Shown in pieces: positions 54,434 through 63,485 of a stretch of 64,000 bases of DNA (position 1 is the stretch's first letter; every line of letters begins with the position of its first letter). The translations under genes and the position numbers were made by a program. The notes beneath the pieces were generated by a model that had not been told where the DNA came from, searched no databases, and worked only from the letters and a program-made list of their open reading frames with translations. Source of the DNA: JAVVHE01 sp038238915 (lineage in GTDB: Bacteria; Pseudomonadota; Alphaproteobacteria; Sphingomonadales; Sphingomonadaceae); contig JBBSFH010000011.1 of assembly GCA_038238915.1 (NCBI GenBank), positions 1-64,000 on the forward strand, given 5' to 3'.

Positions 54434-55020
54434 TGTGCCGGCGTAGCGCCGATCCGGTCCAGTTGTCGATTGAGCGCGAGCACGTTGACGTGGGGCTCGC
54501 CAAGTAACCCCGCGAGTGGGGCGTGTGTCTCGCCTGCCACGAGCGCGCGGACTTGGTCCCTGGACAAACCCCGCGCTTTGGCGACGCGGGCAACCTGCGC
54601 CAGCGCGGTTTCGGGCGAGATGTCGGGATCGAGGCCCGAGGCGGATGCGGTGACCATGTCGGCGGGGACCGGGCCGGTCAGGCCATCGGCGCGCGCGACC
54701 TTGAGATCGCCTTTGACGCGATCGATCAGGCCCTTGGCGGCGGGGCCAAAGTTGGACCCGCCCGAGGACAGGCCGTCATAGCCCTTGCCCGCCGCCGAGG
54801 GGCGGCCGTGAAAATAGCCGGGTTTCGCGAAGTTCTGGCCGATCAGTTCGGAGCCGATGACTTGGCCATTGGCGGTGATCAGGCTGCCGTTTGCCTGATG
54901 CGGGAAGACCGCCTGGCCGATCACAGTGATCAGTCCTGGATAGATGACGCCGGTCAGCAGCGTGAACAGCAGGAGCATCATAATGGCGGGGCGGAGGGCG
55001 GAGCGGAGATCGCTGGACAT
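54430..55020 (-). CDS. kdpC: potassium-transporting ATPase subunit C
   Basis: 196 aa. Single-helix periplasmic subunit that joins KdpA and KdpB. One N-terminal membrane segment (RPAIMMLLLFTLLTGVIYPG), conserved GSELIGQNFAKPGYFHGRPSA region and YDGLSSGGSNFGP; C-terminal LAGLLGEPHVNVLALNRQLD. GAGGA precedes the ATG. Lies 9 bp after kdpB. Confidence 0.96.
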   Translation of the reverse strand: MSSDLRSALRPAIMMLLLFTLLTGVIYPGLITVIGQAVFPHQANGSLITANGQVIGSELIGQNFAKPGYFHGRPSAAGKGYDGLSSGGSNFGPAAKGLIDRVKGDLKVARADGLTGPVPADMVTASASGLDPDISPETALAQVARVAKARGLSRDQVRALVAGETHAPLAGLLGEPHVNVLALNRQLDRIGATPAQ

Positions 55021-55029
55021 TGGGGTTCC

Positions 55030-57063
55030 TCAGACGAGGTGGAGCGCGGTGACGAGGAGATCGATCAATTTGATGCCGACGAACGGCGCGACGATGCCGC
55101 CGAGGCCGTAGACAGCGAGGTTACGCGCGAGAAGCAGACCCGCACCGATGGGACGGTATTCGACGCCCTTGAGCGCGAGCGGCACCAGCGCGGGGATGAT
55201 AAGCGCGTTGAAGATGATCGCGGACAGGATCGCCGAGGCGGGGCTGTGCAGGCGCATGACGTTCAGCACGGAGAGGTCGGGATAGAGCACGACGAAGATC
55301 GCGGGGAGGATGGCGAAATATTTGGCGACATCGTTGGCGATGCTGAATGTGGTGAGCGCGCCGCGCGTCATCAGCAACTGTTTGCCGAGGCCCACGATCT
55401 CGATCAGCTTGGTGGGGTCGCTGTCGAGATCGACCATGTTGCCAGCCTCGCGCGCGGCCTGCGTGCCGGTGTTCATCGTCACGCCAACGTCGGCTTGCGC
55501 CAAGGCGGGCGCGTCATTGGTGCCGTCGCCGCACATCGCCACCAGCTTGCCGCCCGCCTGCTCCTTGCGGATGAGCGCCAGTTTGTCCTCGGGCGTGGCC
55601 TGCGCGAGGAAATCGTCCACGCCCGCCTCCGCCGCGATCGCGGCGGCGGTAAGCGGGTTGTCGCCGGTGATCATCACGGTGCGGATGCCCATGCGCCGCA
55701 GTTCGGCGAACCGCTCGCGCATCCCGGCCTTGATGATGTCGCTGAGCGCGACGGCGCCCATGATACGGCCATCGCGCACGACCGCGAGCGGCGTCTTGCC
55801 CGCGCGCGCGAACTCGTCGGTGATTCGCTTTAATTCAGCGCCGATCGTGGGATCGATACGGCCGTCGAGCGACTTCAGGACGCTATCGACCGCCCCCTTC
55901 TCGATCAGCGTTTGACCGAAGCGCAAGCCCGAGATGCGGGTGGCGGCGCTGAACGGGATCACTTCGGCGTCTGCGGGCATGGTCGCAATCTGCCCATGCT
56001 TTTCGCGAGCGAGCACCACGATCGAGCGGCCTTCGGGCGTCTCGTCGGCGAGGGATGAGAGGAGCGCGGCTTCGGCGAGATCGTTCATGGGGACGCCTCT
56101 CACCGGCCGGAACTCGGTCGCCTGCCGGTCGCCGACCGTGATCGTGCCGGTCTTGTCGAGCAGCAGCACGTCCACATCGCCCGCCGCCTCGACCGCGCGG
56201 CCCGATTTGGCGAGCACGTTGAAGCGCACCAGCCGGTCCATACCCGCGATACCGATCGCGCTCAGCAAGGCAGCGATCGTGGTCGGGATCAGCGTGATCA
56301 GCAGGGCTGCGAGCATCACCACGGGCACGTTGCCGCCCGCATAGTGCGCGAAGGCGGGCACGGTGCCGACCGCGATCAGGAAGATGATCGTCAAGCCGAC
56401 GAGGAGGATAGTGAGCGCGATCTCGTTCGGGGTCTTCTGACGCGCCGCGCCTTCCACCAGCGCGATCATGCGATCGAGGAAGCCTTGGCCCGGACCGGCG
56501 GTGACGCGCACGCGGATGCTGTCCGAGATCACCCGAGTGCCCGCGGTCACCGCCGAACGATCGCCGCCCGCCTCGCGGATCACGGGCGCGCTCTCGCCGG
56601 TGATCGCGGCTTCGTTGACCGAGGCGACGCCCTGCGCCACTTCGCCGTCCGCCGGGATCAGGTCGCCGGTTTCCACGAGCACGATGTCGCCGACCTTGAG
56701 AGCGGAGGCGGGCACCTTCTCCACCCCCGAGCCAACGACGCGCTTGCCCACCAGCTCGCCCTTGGTGAGCCGGAGCGAGGCCGCCTGCGCCTTGCCGCGC
56801 CCCTCGGCGATCGCCTCGGCGAAATTGCCGAACAGCACGGTCAGCCATAACCAGACGACGATCTGGATCTGGAAGCCAAGGCTCAGCCCCGAGCCGCCGG
56901 TGAACAGCAGGACGGTCAGCAACGCGGCGACCGTGGCGGTCACGAACATCACCGGGTTTTTGACAAGCGTCTGCGGCGCGAGCTTGCGGATTGCATCGCC
57001 CAGCGCGGGCACGGCCAATTGCGCGGAGAACATCGAGGGGGCGGCAGCTTTGGCCATCGTCAT
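55030..57063 (-). CDS. kdpB: potassium-transporting ATPase subunit B (P-type ATPase)
   Basis: 677 aa. ATP-hydrolysing subunit of the high-affinity KdpFABC K+ pump. P-type signatures: VNEAAITGESAPV (A domain TGES), LLLDKTGTITVGD with the phosphorylated Asp, and MCGDGTNDAPALAQADVG in the P domain. About 7 membrane helices. AAGGA 4 nt before ATG 57063. Follows kdpA by 7 bp. Confidence 0.97.
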   Translation of the reverse strand: MTMAKAAAPSMFSAQLAVPALGDAIRKLAPQTLVKNPVMFVTATVAALLTVLLFTGGSGLSLGFQIQIVVWLWLTVLFGNFAEAIAEGRGKAQAASLRLTKGELVGKRVVGSGVEKVPASALKVGDIVLVETGDLIPADGEVAQGVASVNEAAITGESAPVIREAGGDRSAVTAGTRVISDSIRVRVTAGPGQGFLDRMIALVEGAARQKTPNEIALTILLVGLTIIFLIAVGTVPAFAHYAGGNVPVVMLAALLITLIPTTIAALLSAIGIAGMDRLVRFNVLAKSGRAVEAAGDVDVLLLDKTGTITVGDRQATEFRPVRGVPMNDLAEAALLSSLADETPEGRSIVVLAREKHGQIATMPADAEVIPFSAATRISGLRFGQTLIEKGAVDSVLKSLDGRIDPTIGAELKRITDEFARAGKTPLAVVRDGRIMGAVALSDIIKAGMRERFAELRRMGIRTVMITGDNPLTAAAIAAEAGVDDFLAQATPEDKLALIRKEQAGGKLVAMCGDGTNDAPALAQADVGVTMNTGTQAAREAGNMVDLDSDPTKLIEIVGLGKQLLMTRGALTTFSIANDVAKYFAILPAIFVVLYPDLSVLNVMRLHSPASAILSAIIFNALIIPALVPLALKGVEYRPIGAGLLLARNLAVYGLGGIVAPFVGIKLIDLLVTALHLV

Positions 57064-57070
57064 GCGATCC

Positions 57071-58774
57071 TTAAAACGGTGTGCCGCTGCGCGTCGCCAG
57101 ATGATCGGCGACCGGGCCGAGCGCGAGACCGGGAATGAATGTCAGCCCGCCCACGATCAGGATGATGCCGATCAGCAGCCCCACCCACAGCGGTCCCGTG
57201 GTGGGGAACGATCCCGGCCCGGCGGGCACGGTGCGCTTGGCGGCGAGCGATCCCGCGATGGCGAGCACGGAAATCACCACGAAAAAGCGCCCCAGCCACA
57301 TCGCAACCGCCAGCAGCCCATCGTAGAAGGGGGTCGATGCTGTCAGCCCCGCGAAGGCCGACCCGTTGTTCCCGACCGCGCTGGTGAAGGCGTACAGGAT
57401 TTCGGTGAAGCCGTGCGGCCCCTGGTTGTTGCGGCCCGCCAGACCCTGCGGCAGCAGTGATGCAAGCCCCGTGAACGCGAGGATCACCAGCGGCAGCACC
57501 GCGATCGCCAGCACGGCGAGCTTCACCTCGCGCGCTTCGATCTTCTTGCCCACATATTCAGGGCTGCGGCCAACCATCAGCCCCGCGACGAACACCGCGA
57601 GGATGCAGTAGATCAGGAAGCCGTACAGACCCGATCCGACTCCGCCGAAGATGATCTCGCCCAGCTGAATGTTGAACAGCGGGATCGCGCCACCGAGTGC
57701 GGTGAAGCTATCGTGCATCGCGTTGACCGCGCCGCATGACGCGTCGGTGGTGACGACCGCGAACAGCGCGGAAGCGGCCGCACCAAAGCGCACCTCCTTG
57801 CCTTCCATGTTCGCGCCCGGGATGCCCAAAGCGTGCAGGTTGGGGTTTCCTGCACTTTCGGCCCAGTAGACCAGCCCCGCGCCCGCGAGGAAAAGCACGA
57901 ACATCGCCGCGAAGATCGCCCACCCCTGCCGCCGATCCCCCACCGCGCGGCCGAACAGATGCGTCAGCCCCGCGCCTAGCGCGAAGATCGAGAGCATCTG
58001 GAGGACGTTTGTAAGTGCGGACGGATTCTCGAACGGGTGCGCCGAATTGGCATTGAAGAAGCCGCCACCGTTGGTACCCAGCATCTTGATCGCCTCCTGC
58101 GACGCGACCGGCCCGAGGCCGATCGTCTGCCTGACGCCTTCGAGCGTGGTGGCGACCACCGATTGATCGAACGTCTGCGGCACGCCGAGGGCGACCAGCA
58201 CCAGCGCGTAGACGATGCACGCGGGAAGCAGCAGGTAGAGCGTGACGCGCGTAATATCGGCCCAGAAATTGCCGATTCCCGTCGCTTCCTTGCGCGCAAA
58301 CCCGCGCACCACCGCGAAAGCGACCGCAATGCCGGTGGCGGCGGAAAGAAAGTTGTGGACCGCGAGCCCCACCATCTGGGTGAAGTTGCTCATGGTCGCT
58401 TCGGGCGCATAGCTCTGCCAGTTGGTGTTGGTGATGAAGCTGACCGCAGTGTTCATCGCCAGATGCGAATCGACAGCCTTCAGCCCTTCGGGATTGAGCG
58501 GCAGCACGCTCTGGACACGCTGGATCGCGTAAGTGAGCAGCACGCCGAACAGGCTGAACACGAGCATGTGAACCGCATAGCGGCGCCAGCCCATATCCTC
58601 ATCGGCCCGGACGCCCGCGACCGCGTAGAAACCGCGTTCCATCCAGCCGAACGGCGCGTGGAACACCGTCCGCCGCCCCTCGTAAAGCGCGAACAGCCAC
58701 GCCCCGAACGGGCGCGCCATTGCCACTACGAGTGCGGCGAAGACCAGAATCAACAACCCGCCATTGAACGTCAT
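57071..58774 (-). CDS. kdpA: potassium-transporting ATPase subunit A
   Basis: 567 aa from ATG 58774 (MTFNGGLLILVFAALVV). K+-channel-like subunit that binds and selects potassium, with four pore-loop repeats: NTNWQSY, GTNGGGFFNANSAHPFENP, TTDASCGAVNAM and TSAVGNNGSAFAG, which form the selectivity filter. 10 membrane helices. An upstream in-frame extension to 58858 overlaps kdpF and is not used. Confidence 0.96.
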   Translation of the reverse strand: MTFNGGLLILVFAALVVAMARPFGAWLFALYEGRRTVFHAPFGWMERGFYAVAGVRADEDMGWRRYAVHMLVFSLFGVLLTYAIQRVQSVLPLNPEGLKAVDSHLAMNTAVSFITNTNWQSYAPEATMSNFTQMVGLAVHNFLSAATGIAVAFAVVRGFARKEATGIGNFWADITRVTLYLLLPACIVYALVLVALGVPQTFDQSVVATTLEGVRQTIGLGPVASQEAIKMLGTNGGGFFNANSAHPFENPSALTNVLQMLSIFALGAGLTHLFGRAVGDRRQGWAIFAAMFVLFLAGAGLVYWAESAGNPNLHALGIPGANMEGKEVRFGAAASALFAVVTTDASCGAVNAMHDSFTALGGAIPLFNIQLGEIIFGGVGSGLYGFLIYCILAVFVAGLMVGRSPEYVGKKIEAREVKLAVLAIAVLPLVILAFTGLASLLPQGLAGRNNQGPHGFTEILYAFTSAVGNNGSAFAGLTASTPFYDGLLAVAMWLGRFFVVISVLAIAGSLAAKRTVPAGPGSFPTTGPLWVGLLIGIILIVGGLTFIPGLALGPVADHLATRSGTPF

Positions 58775-58790
58775 GGGATCGGCCTTCCGC

Positions 58791-58880
58791 CTAGAACCGC
58801 TCGGGGCGGGCGAGCACGAGTACGAGATAGACGAGTATGCCGACGAGCGTTGCTGCACCGAGCCAAAGATCAGTTGTCAT
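58791..58880 (-). CDS. kdpF: potassium-transporting ATPase small subunit F
   Basis: 29 aa, too short for routine gene calling: starts MTTDLWLGAATLVGIL and ends in LARPERF, the KdpF C-terminal signature. One membrane helix; stabilises the KdpABC complex by lying between KdpA and KdpB. 16 bp ahead of kdpA. Confidence 0.9.
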   Translation of the reverse strand: MTTDLWLGAATLVGILVYLVLVLARPERF

Positions 58881-58884
58881 AACT

Positions 58885-58968
58885 TCAAGCTTTGTCGGCG
58901 AGTGAAACGTAGAGGAGACTGAGCAATACCAGCCCACACAGGACGCCGATCCAGATTAAATCCTGCAT
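58885..58968 (-). CDS. 27-aa single-helix membrane ORF ahead of kdpF
   Basis: Starts MQDLIWIGVLCGLVLLSLLY and ends SLADKA; almost entirely one hydrophobic helix with a short polar tail. Start ATG 58968 has AAGG 10 nt upstream; stop is 4 bp before kdpF. Length, composition and placement suggest a second small Kdp-associated membrane peptide or the first cistron of the operon. I know no assigned function. Confidence 0.6.
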   Translation of the reverse strand: MQDLIWIGVLCGLVLLSLLYVSLADKA

Positions 58969-59383
58969 TGTTGCAGTACCTTCTGTTGATGTGAATCGCC
59001 AACTCCCCCGATCAAAGACAAGTTGGTGCGCGATACGTGTATCGATGCATCGAGGTAATTCCCTATGTTGGTCACGGCCATGTGGAAGTACGCTCGTGAG
59101 CATAAGGAAAGCGTAAGGAACGGTGGCCGGTCGCGAGCGCCCGAGTGCCAGTCTGGCCAATCCGGCATCAAAAGCCTGCAAAGACCAGCCCGGATCAAGC
59201 CTGTCCGAACCGGATGCGCGCGTTTGGGTTGACCGGCGCGATCCTGGGAGCGGTCGTTTGATCATTCGGCAGGCGCCGCCCGGCAGAGTACACGCCGGCC
59301 CAGGTCCACGTCGGCGATCAGATGCGCGTGGACCCCGTCACAAGGGGGCGGCATAACGTCGGCAAAATAGCCGGAGCAGTATT
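58969..59383. other. 415-bp gap holding the kdp control region
   Basis: No protein or RNA gene is seen. It lies between the kdp operon (minus strand) and the DUF1993 gene (plus strand) and must contain the promoters of both. A tandem 10-bp repeat at 59099-59119, listed separately, is the one clear signal. Confidence 0.5.
59099..59119 (-). promoter_or_regulatory. candidate KdpE binding site (11-bp-spaced direct repeat)
   Basis: AGCATAAGGA (59099-59108) and AGCGTAAGGA (59110-59119) match at 9 of 10 positions and are exactly one helical turn (11 bp) apart, the usual layout for tandem half-sites of OmpR-family regulators such as KdpE. It lies about 130-150 bp upstream of the first Kdp-linked start codon. 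By eye only. Confidence 0.4.
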
Positions 59384-59905
59384 ATGTCGTTTTCACTTTA
59401 TGATGCCGTCGTTCCTTCCAACCTCCAGATTTTAAACGCGATTGACGCCATGCTCGACAAGGCGAAAGCGTTTTGTGCGGAAAACGGCTGGGCAGAGTCG
59501 GATCTGATCGACGCGCGCCTCGCGCCCGACATGCTACCGTTCGGCTATCAGGTAAAATCCTGCGCCGCCCATTCGGTCGGAGGAATCGAGGGTGTGAAGG
59601 CGGGCAGTTTCTCACCAGACATGTCACCGTGGCCAACCGACTTCGCAGCGCTCCATGGCGTTCTGCAAGCGGCAGTCACCAGCCTGAACGCGCTGGACCG
59701 CGAGGCTTTCGACGCGCTGGCGGAGAATGATACACAGTTTGCGTTCGGCGAAACCAAACTACCATTCACGGGGGCGAATTTCCTGCTTTCGTTCTCGCAG
59801 CCGAACTTTTATTTTCACGCGACCACTGCGTACGCGATCCTTCGTGCAAAGGGTATGAAGTTGAGCAAGCGTGACTTCCTTGGCACGCCACGTGTCAAGC
59901 GATAG
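59384..59905 (+). CDS. DUF1993 family protein
   Basis: 173 aa, standard length. DUF1993 proteins are helical, DinB/YfiT-like four-helix bundles of unknown function. Family marks seen: SFSLYDAVVPSNLQILNAID at the start, ARLAPDMLPFGYQVKSCAAH with the conserved Asp-Met-x-Pro-x-x-x-Q, LPFTGANFLLSFSQPNFYFH and TAYAILRAKG. The H of FYFHATTAY sits where DinB-like proteins bind metal. Cytoplasmic, single gene. Confidence 0.9.
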   Translation: MSFSLYDAVVPSNLQILNAIDAMLDKAKAFCAENGWAESDLIDARLAPDMLPFGYQVKSCAAHSVGGIEGVKAGSFSPDMSPWPTDFAALHGVLQAAVTSLNALDREAFDALAENDTQFAFGETKLPFTGANFLLSFSQPNFYFHATTAYAILRAKGMKLSKRDFLGTPRVKR

Positions 59906-60341
59906 CGCGGGCCGAAGTCGCGCACGGGAATCGCCCTCGCCGAGATCTGTCCGGCACCAATACCGGTCGCGCGGCGTGCTATGAGGACAGATCGAAAGCG
60001 GACCATCGACGAATAGCGAGACAACCGCGTGCAAGTCGTCGGTAAATTCGCTGCATCAGGGATGCCAAAGCCGAAGATATAGACGATGGCGAGCACCTGC
60101 CCATTTATCGCGAAATGTGCTTACAGGCAGGTTCGGTGTGGAAACTGCCGGGCGGCAGCAGCTTAAAACCGGCGTCCGTCGGCGTCTCGCCGTAGCCCAG
60201 ACACCAATGGCCCGAGGCGAAGCACTTCGTTCTGCCGACGAACGCTATAAGCCTGATTACTATGTGATTGCTTTCTCACGACTGTGCCCATCGGAACGGT
60301 GGGGCTCGATGAAAATAGTCAATGAAAACCGCGGAAAACCG
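59906..60341. other. 436-bp gap with no recognisable gene
   Basis: Between DUF1993 and the tRNA. Short open frames exist on both strands but they have no ribosome-binding sites or family resemblance, and one overlaps the tRNA. It may hold decayed sequence. Confidence 0.5.
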
Positions 60342-60417
<76 letters not shown>

Positions 60418-60456
60418 CGCCGGGTCGCGCGCTTTGCGGCAGCGGTGCCCACGCTG

Positions 60457-61551
60457 TCAACCCGTATCCGCCTCGCGCGCGACGGACATCACGATCGCCA
60501 GCGCGATCAGCACGGTCATCATCGCCGATCCGCCATAGCTTACCAGCGGCAGCGGAATGCCGACCACGGGGGCCAGTCCCATGACCATCAGCAGGTTGAT
60601 CGCCACGTAGAAGAACAGTGTCATCGTCAGGCCCGCTGCGGCGAGGCGAGCGAACGGCGTGCGGGCGCGCATCGATACGCCCATGCCCCACCACAGCACC
60701 ACGCCAAAGCACAGCAGGATGAACACACCGCCCGCAACGCCCCATTCCTCCGCCATCGTTGCGAAGATGAAATCGGTGTGGCGCTCGGGCAGGTAATCCA
60801 GATGGCTCTGCGTGCCCTGGAGGAAGCCCTTGCCGAACAGCCCGCCCGATCCGATCGCGATCTTGCTCTGCGTGATGTGATAGCCAGCGCCGCGCGGATC
60901 GGCACCGGGATCGAGGAAGATGGTGACGCGACGCGCCTGATAACCGTGGAGGAAGTGGAACAGCACGGGCACTGCGCCGCCTATCGCTGCAAGGCCGCCC
61001 GCAAACCACCACCACGGCAGCCCGGCGAGGAACAGCACCGCCACGCCCCCCACCGCGATCATCATCGCGGTGCCGAGATCGGGCTGTGCCATCACGAGCG
61101 CGGTGGGCGCGAGGATCAGCGCGAACGGGATCACCAGCGCCGACAGGCTGCGGATGTGCGTGCGCGGCAGATTGTGGAAATAGCGTGCGAGCGCGAGCAC
61201 GATCGCCAGCTTCATGAACTCGCTCGGCTGCAACCGCAGCACGCCGGTATCGAGCCAGCGACGGCTTCCGCCCGAGACCGCGCCCAGCGCCTCCACGCCG
61301 ATCAGCGCCAGCAGCACGGCGGCATAGATCCAATAGGCATATTTGCGCCACAGCGCTGGATCGACCTGCGCGAGCGCGATCATCGCAACGATCAGCACCG
61401 CAAAGCGCACGCCCTGCGCCATCGCCCATGGATGAAGCGAGCCGCCTGCCGCCGAGTAGAGCACGAGCAGGCCGAACGCTCCGAGCGCGGCGACGGCGGC
61501 GATCATGCCCCAGGGCGTGGTGCGCGCCCAGAGCGGCAGCGCGGAGGTCAT
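60457..61551 (-). CDS. rodA: RodA, SEDS peptidoglycan glycosyltransferase
   Basis: 364 aa from ATG 61551, overlapping the PBP2 stop (ATGA). SEDS-family polymerase of lipid II for rod-shape growth, acting with PBP2. Ten membrane segments; GAVSGGSRRWLDTGVLRLQPSEFMK, AQPDLGTAM and GIPLPLVSYGGSAMM are the classical conserved regions, and the loop before FIFATMAEEWG is also conserved. Last gene of mreD-mrdA-rodA. Confidence 0.95.
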   Translation of the reverse strand: MTSALPLWARTTPWGMIAAVAALGAFGLLVLYSAAGGSLHPWAMAQGVRFAVLIVAMIALAQVDPALWRKYAYWIYAAVLLALIGVEALGAVSGGSRRWLDTGVLRLQPSEFMKLAIVLALARYFHNLPRTHIRSLSALVIPFALILAPTALVMAQPDLGTAMMIAVGGVAVLFLAGLPWWWFAGGLAAIGGAVPVLFHFLHGYQARRVTIFLDPGADPRGAGYHITQSKIAIGSGGLFGKGFLQGTQSHLDYLPERHTDFIFATMAEEWGVAGGVFILLCFGVVLWWGMGVSMRARTPFARLAAAGLTMTLFFYVAINLLMVMGLAPVVGIPLPLVSYGGSAMMTVLIALAIVMSVAREADTG

Positions 61552-63485
61552 ACAGGCACCGTCGGCGGAGCGGCGGCGGCTTTGGCGGCGGCATCGGCAG
61601 CGGCCTCGGCGGCGCGTTCGGCCGCGTCGCGCCGCCATTGCTCGGCGAGTGCACGCTGTCTCCGATCGCCTTCGACCGTCTGCAGGCTGGCGAGTGCGGC
61701 TGCGGGCTCGAACAAATAGGTCATGACATCACGCGCGATCGGCGCGCACACCACGCCGCCGTGACCACCATGTTCCACCAGCACGCTCATCGCGTAGCGC
61801 GGCGCGTCCGCGGGCGCGTAGCAGATGAACCACGCATGGTCGCGCAGCGACCATGCGAGAGACTGATCCTTCCGGACGCCGTGGCGTCGTTCGGCGGCGC
61901 TGATGTTGCGGACCTGCGCGGTGCCGGTCTTGGCCGCCATCTGGAAATCCTGCCCCAGTTTCGCCCGCTTGGCGGTGCCGTGGTTCACCACATCGATCAT
62001 GCCTTGGCGAACCAGTGCGAGATGCTCCTCGGGTAGTGTCAACGCGGGCGCGGGCGTGGGCGGCCCGTTGACGATCAGGCGCGGCATGACCGTGCGCCCG
62101 CTAGCCACGCGCGCGGTCATCACCGCGAGTTGTAGCGGATTGGCGGCGACATAGCCTTGGCCGATCGCGCAGGAGAGCGTTTCGCCGGGCAGCCAGCGCT
62201 TGTCGTAGCGCGCCAGTTTCCAGGCTTCGTCGGGGATGATGCCTTTGCGCTGGCCGCCGATCGGCAACGCGTAGCGCGCGCCCATGCCGAGTTCCCGTCC
62301 CGCCTGTGCGATCGCATTGATGCCCGCCAGACGGCCGAAGTGATAGAAATAGACGTCGCAACTCTGGATGAGGCCGGTGCGGAGGTTGACCGATCCGTGG
62401 CCGCGTTTGAGGTGGCAGTGGAACACGCGCCCGCCAAAGCTGTAACCGCCGTTGCAGTGCACCGTCTGATCGGGCGAGATGCCTGCGCCCAGGATCGCGA
62501 GCGCGGTTACCGGCTTGAACGTCGATCCCGGCGGGTAAACGCCGCCGACGCATTTATCGATCAGTGGATGCCGCGGGTCGCTCTGCGCCGCCGCCCACAT
62601 CGTCTGCGTGATGCCGTTGGAAAACGCATTGGGATCATAGGCGGGCATCGAGACCATCGCCAGAATGTCACCGGTCCAGCAGTCCATCACCACGACACTG
62701 GCCGATTCGGCCCCGATGCGGCGCGCGGTATAGTCCTGCAGATCGCGGTCGATCGTCAGGCGCACCGTATGCCCCTGCGTATCGGGCAGCGTTTCGAGCG
62801 CGCGCACCGGATGGCCTCCCGCGGTCACTTCCTCGCGGCGTGCGCCCGGCTTGCCGCGCAGCACCGGATCGAGCGCCTTCTCGACGCCTTCCTTGCCCAC
62901 CTTGAACCCCGGCAGCAGCAGCAGACGATCATGCGTGCGCGCATATTCCGTGTGGGTGGGCGCAGCCATGTAGCCCATCAGGTGGGCATAGGGCGCGCCG
63001 CCCGGGTAAGCGCGCGCGAAACCGCGCACCGGGCGCACTCCGGGGAGTTCCGGCATCCGCACGTTGATCGCCGCGAACGTCTCCCAACTCAGATCGTCCT
63101 TGATCTCCACGGGCAGGTACTTGGGCCGTCCATCCATATCGTCCCGGATGCGCGCGAGATCGGCGGGCGTCAGCGGCACGAGCACCGCGAGCCGCGCGAG
63201 GATCGCCTCCACATCGCCCGCCTCGTCCGGCTGCATTTCGAGACGGTAGGCGGGCCGGTTCATCGCCAGTGGCTTGCCCGCGCGATCGACGATCCAGCCG
63301 CGCCGCGGCGCGATCAGTCGCAGCGCCACGCGGTTGCCTTCGGCCAGAAGCTTGTATTTCTCCCCCTCGCTGACCGCTAGCTGGAGGAGGCGCGCACCTA
63401 GCAGCAGGCCGACCGCGCCCTGGCCAGCGCCAAGCAGCAGCGCGCGGCGCGCGAAGCTCTGCTGCTGGATCGCGTTCGAATTCAT
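61548..63485 (-). CDS. mrdA: penicillin-binding protein 2 (peptidoglycan transpeptidase)
   Basis: 645 aa from ATG 63485 (MNSNAIQQQSFARRALLLGA), sharing the A with the mreD stop. One N-terminal membrane helix; pedestal domain with RGWIVDRAGKPLAMNRPAYRLE; transpeptidase with active Ser321-x-x-Lys (GSTFKP), SCD as the second motif (QSCDVYFYHFG) and KTGT (AAKTGTAQV). Makes lateral-wall crosslinks with RodA. The tail after ~600 is Ala/Arg rich. Confidence 0.95.
   Translation of the reverse strand: MNSNAIQQQSFARRALLLGAGQGAVGLLLGARLLQLAVSEGEKYKLLAEGNRVALRLIAPRRGWIVDRAGKPLAMNRPAYRLEMQPDEAGDVEAILARLAVLVPLTPADLARIRDDMDGRPKYLPVEIKDDLSWETFAAINVRMPELPGVRPVRGFARAYPGGAPYAHLMGYMAAPTHTEYARTHDRLLLLPGFKVGKEGVEKALDPVLRGKPGARREEVTAGGHPVRALETLPDTQGHTVRLTIDRDLQDYTARRIGAESASVVVMDCWTGDILAMVSMPAYDPNAFSNGITQTMWAAAQSDPRHPLIDKCVGGVYPPGSTFKPVTALAILGAGISPDQTVHCNGGYSFGGRVFHCHLKRGHGSVNLRTGLIQSCDVYFYHFGRLAGINAIAQAGRELGMGARYALPIGGQRKGIIPDEAWKLARYDKRWLPGETLSCAIGQGYVAANPLQLAVMTARVASGRTVMPRLIVNGPPTPAPALTLPEEHLALVRQGMIDVVNHGTAKRAKLGQDFQMAAKTGTAQVRNISAAERRHGVRKDQSLAWSLRDHAWFICYAPADAPRYAMSVLVEHGGHGGVVCAPIARDVMTYLFEPAAALASLQTVEGDRRQRALAEQWRRDAAERAAEAAADAAAKAAAAPPTVPV

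Noticed and set aside
59815..60096. A 93-codon minus-strand frame starting MLAIVYIFGFGIPDAA
   Set aside because: The hydrophobic start is suggestive, but most of the frame is Arg/Ser-rich and half overlaps the real DUF1993 gene antisense.
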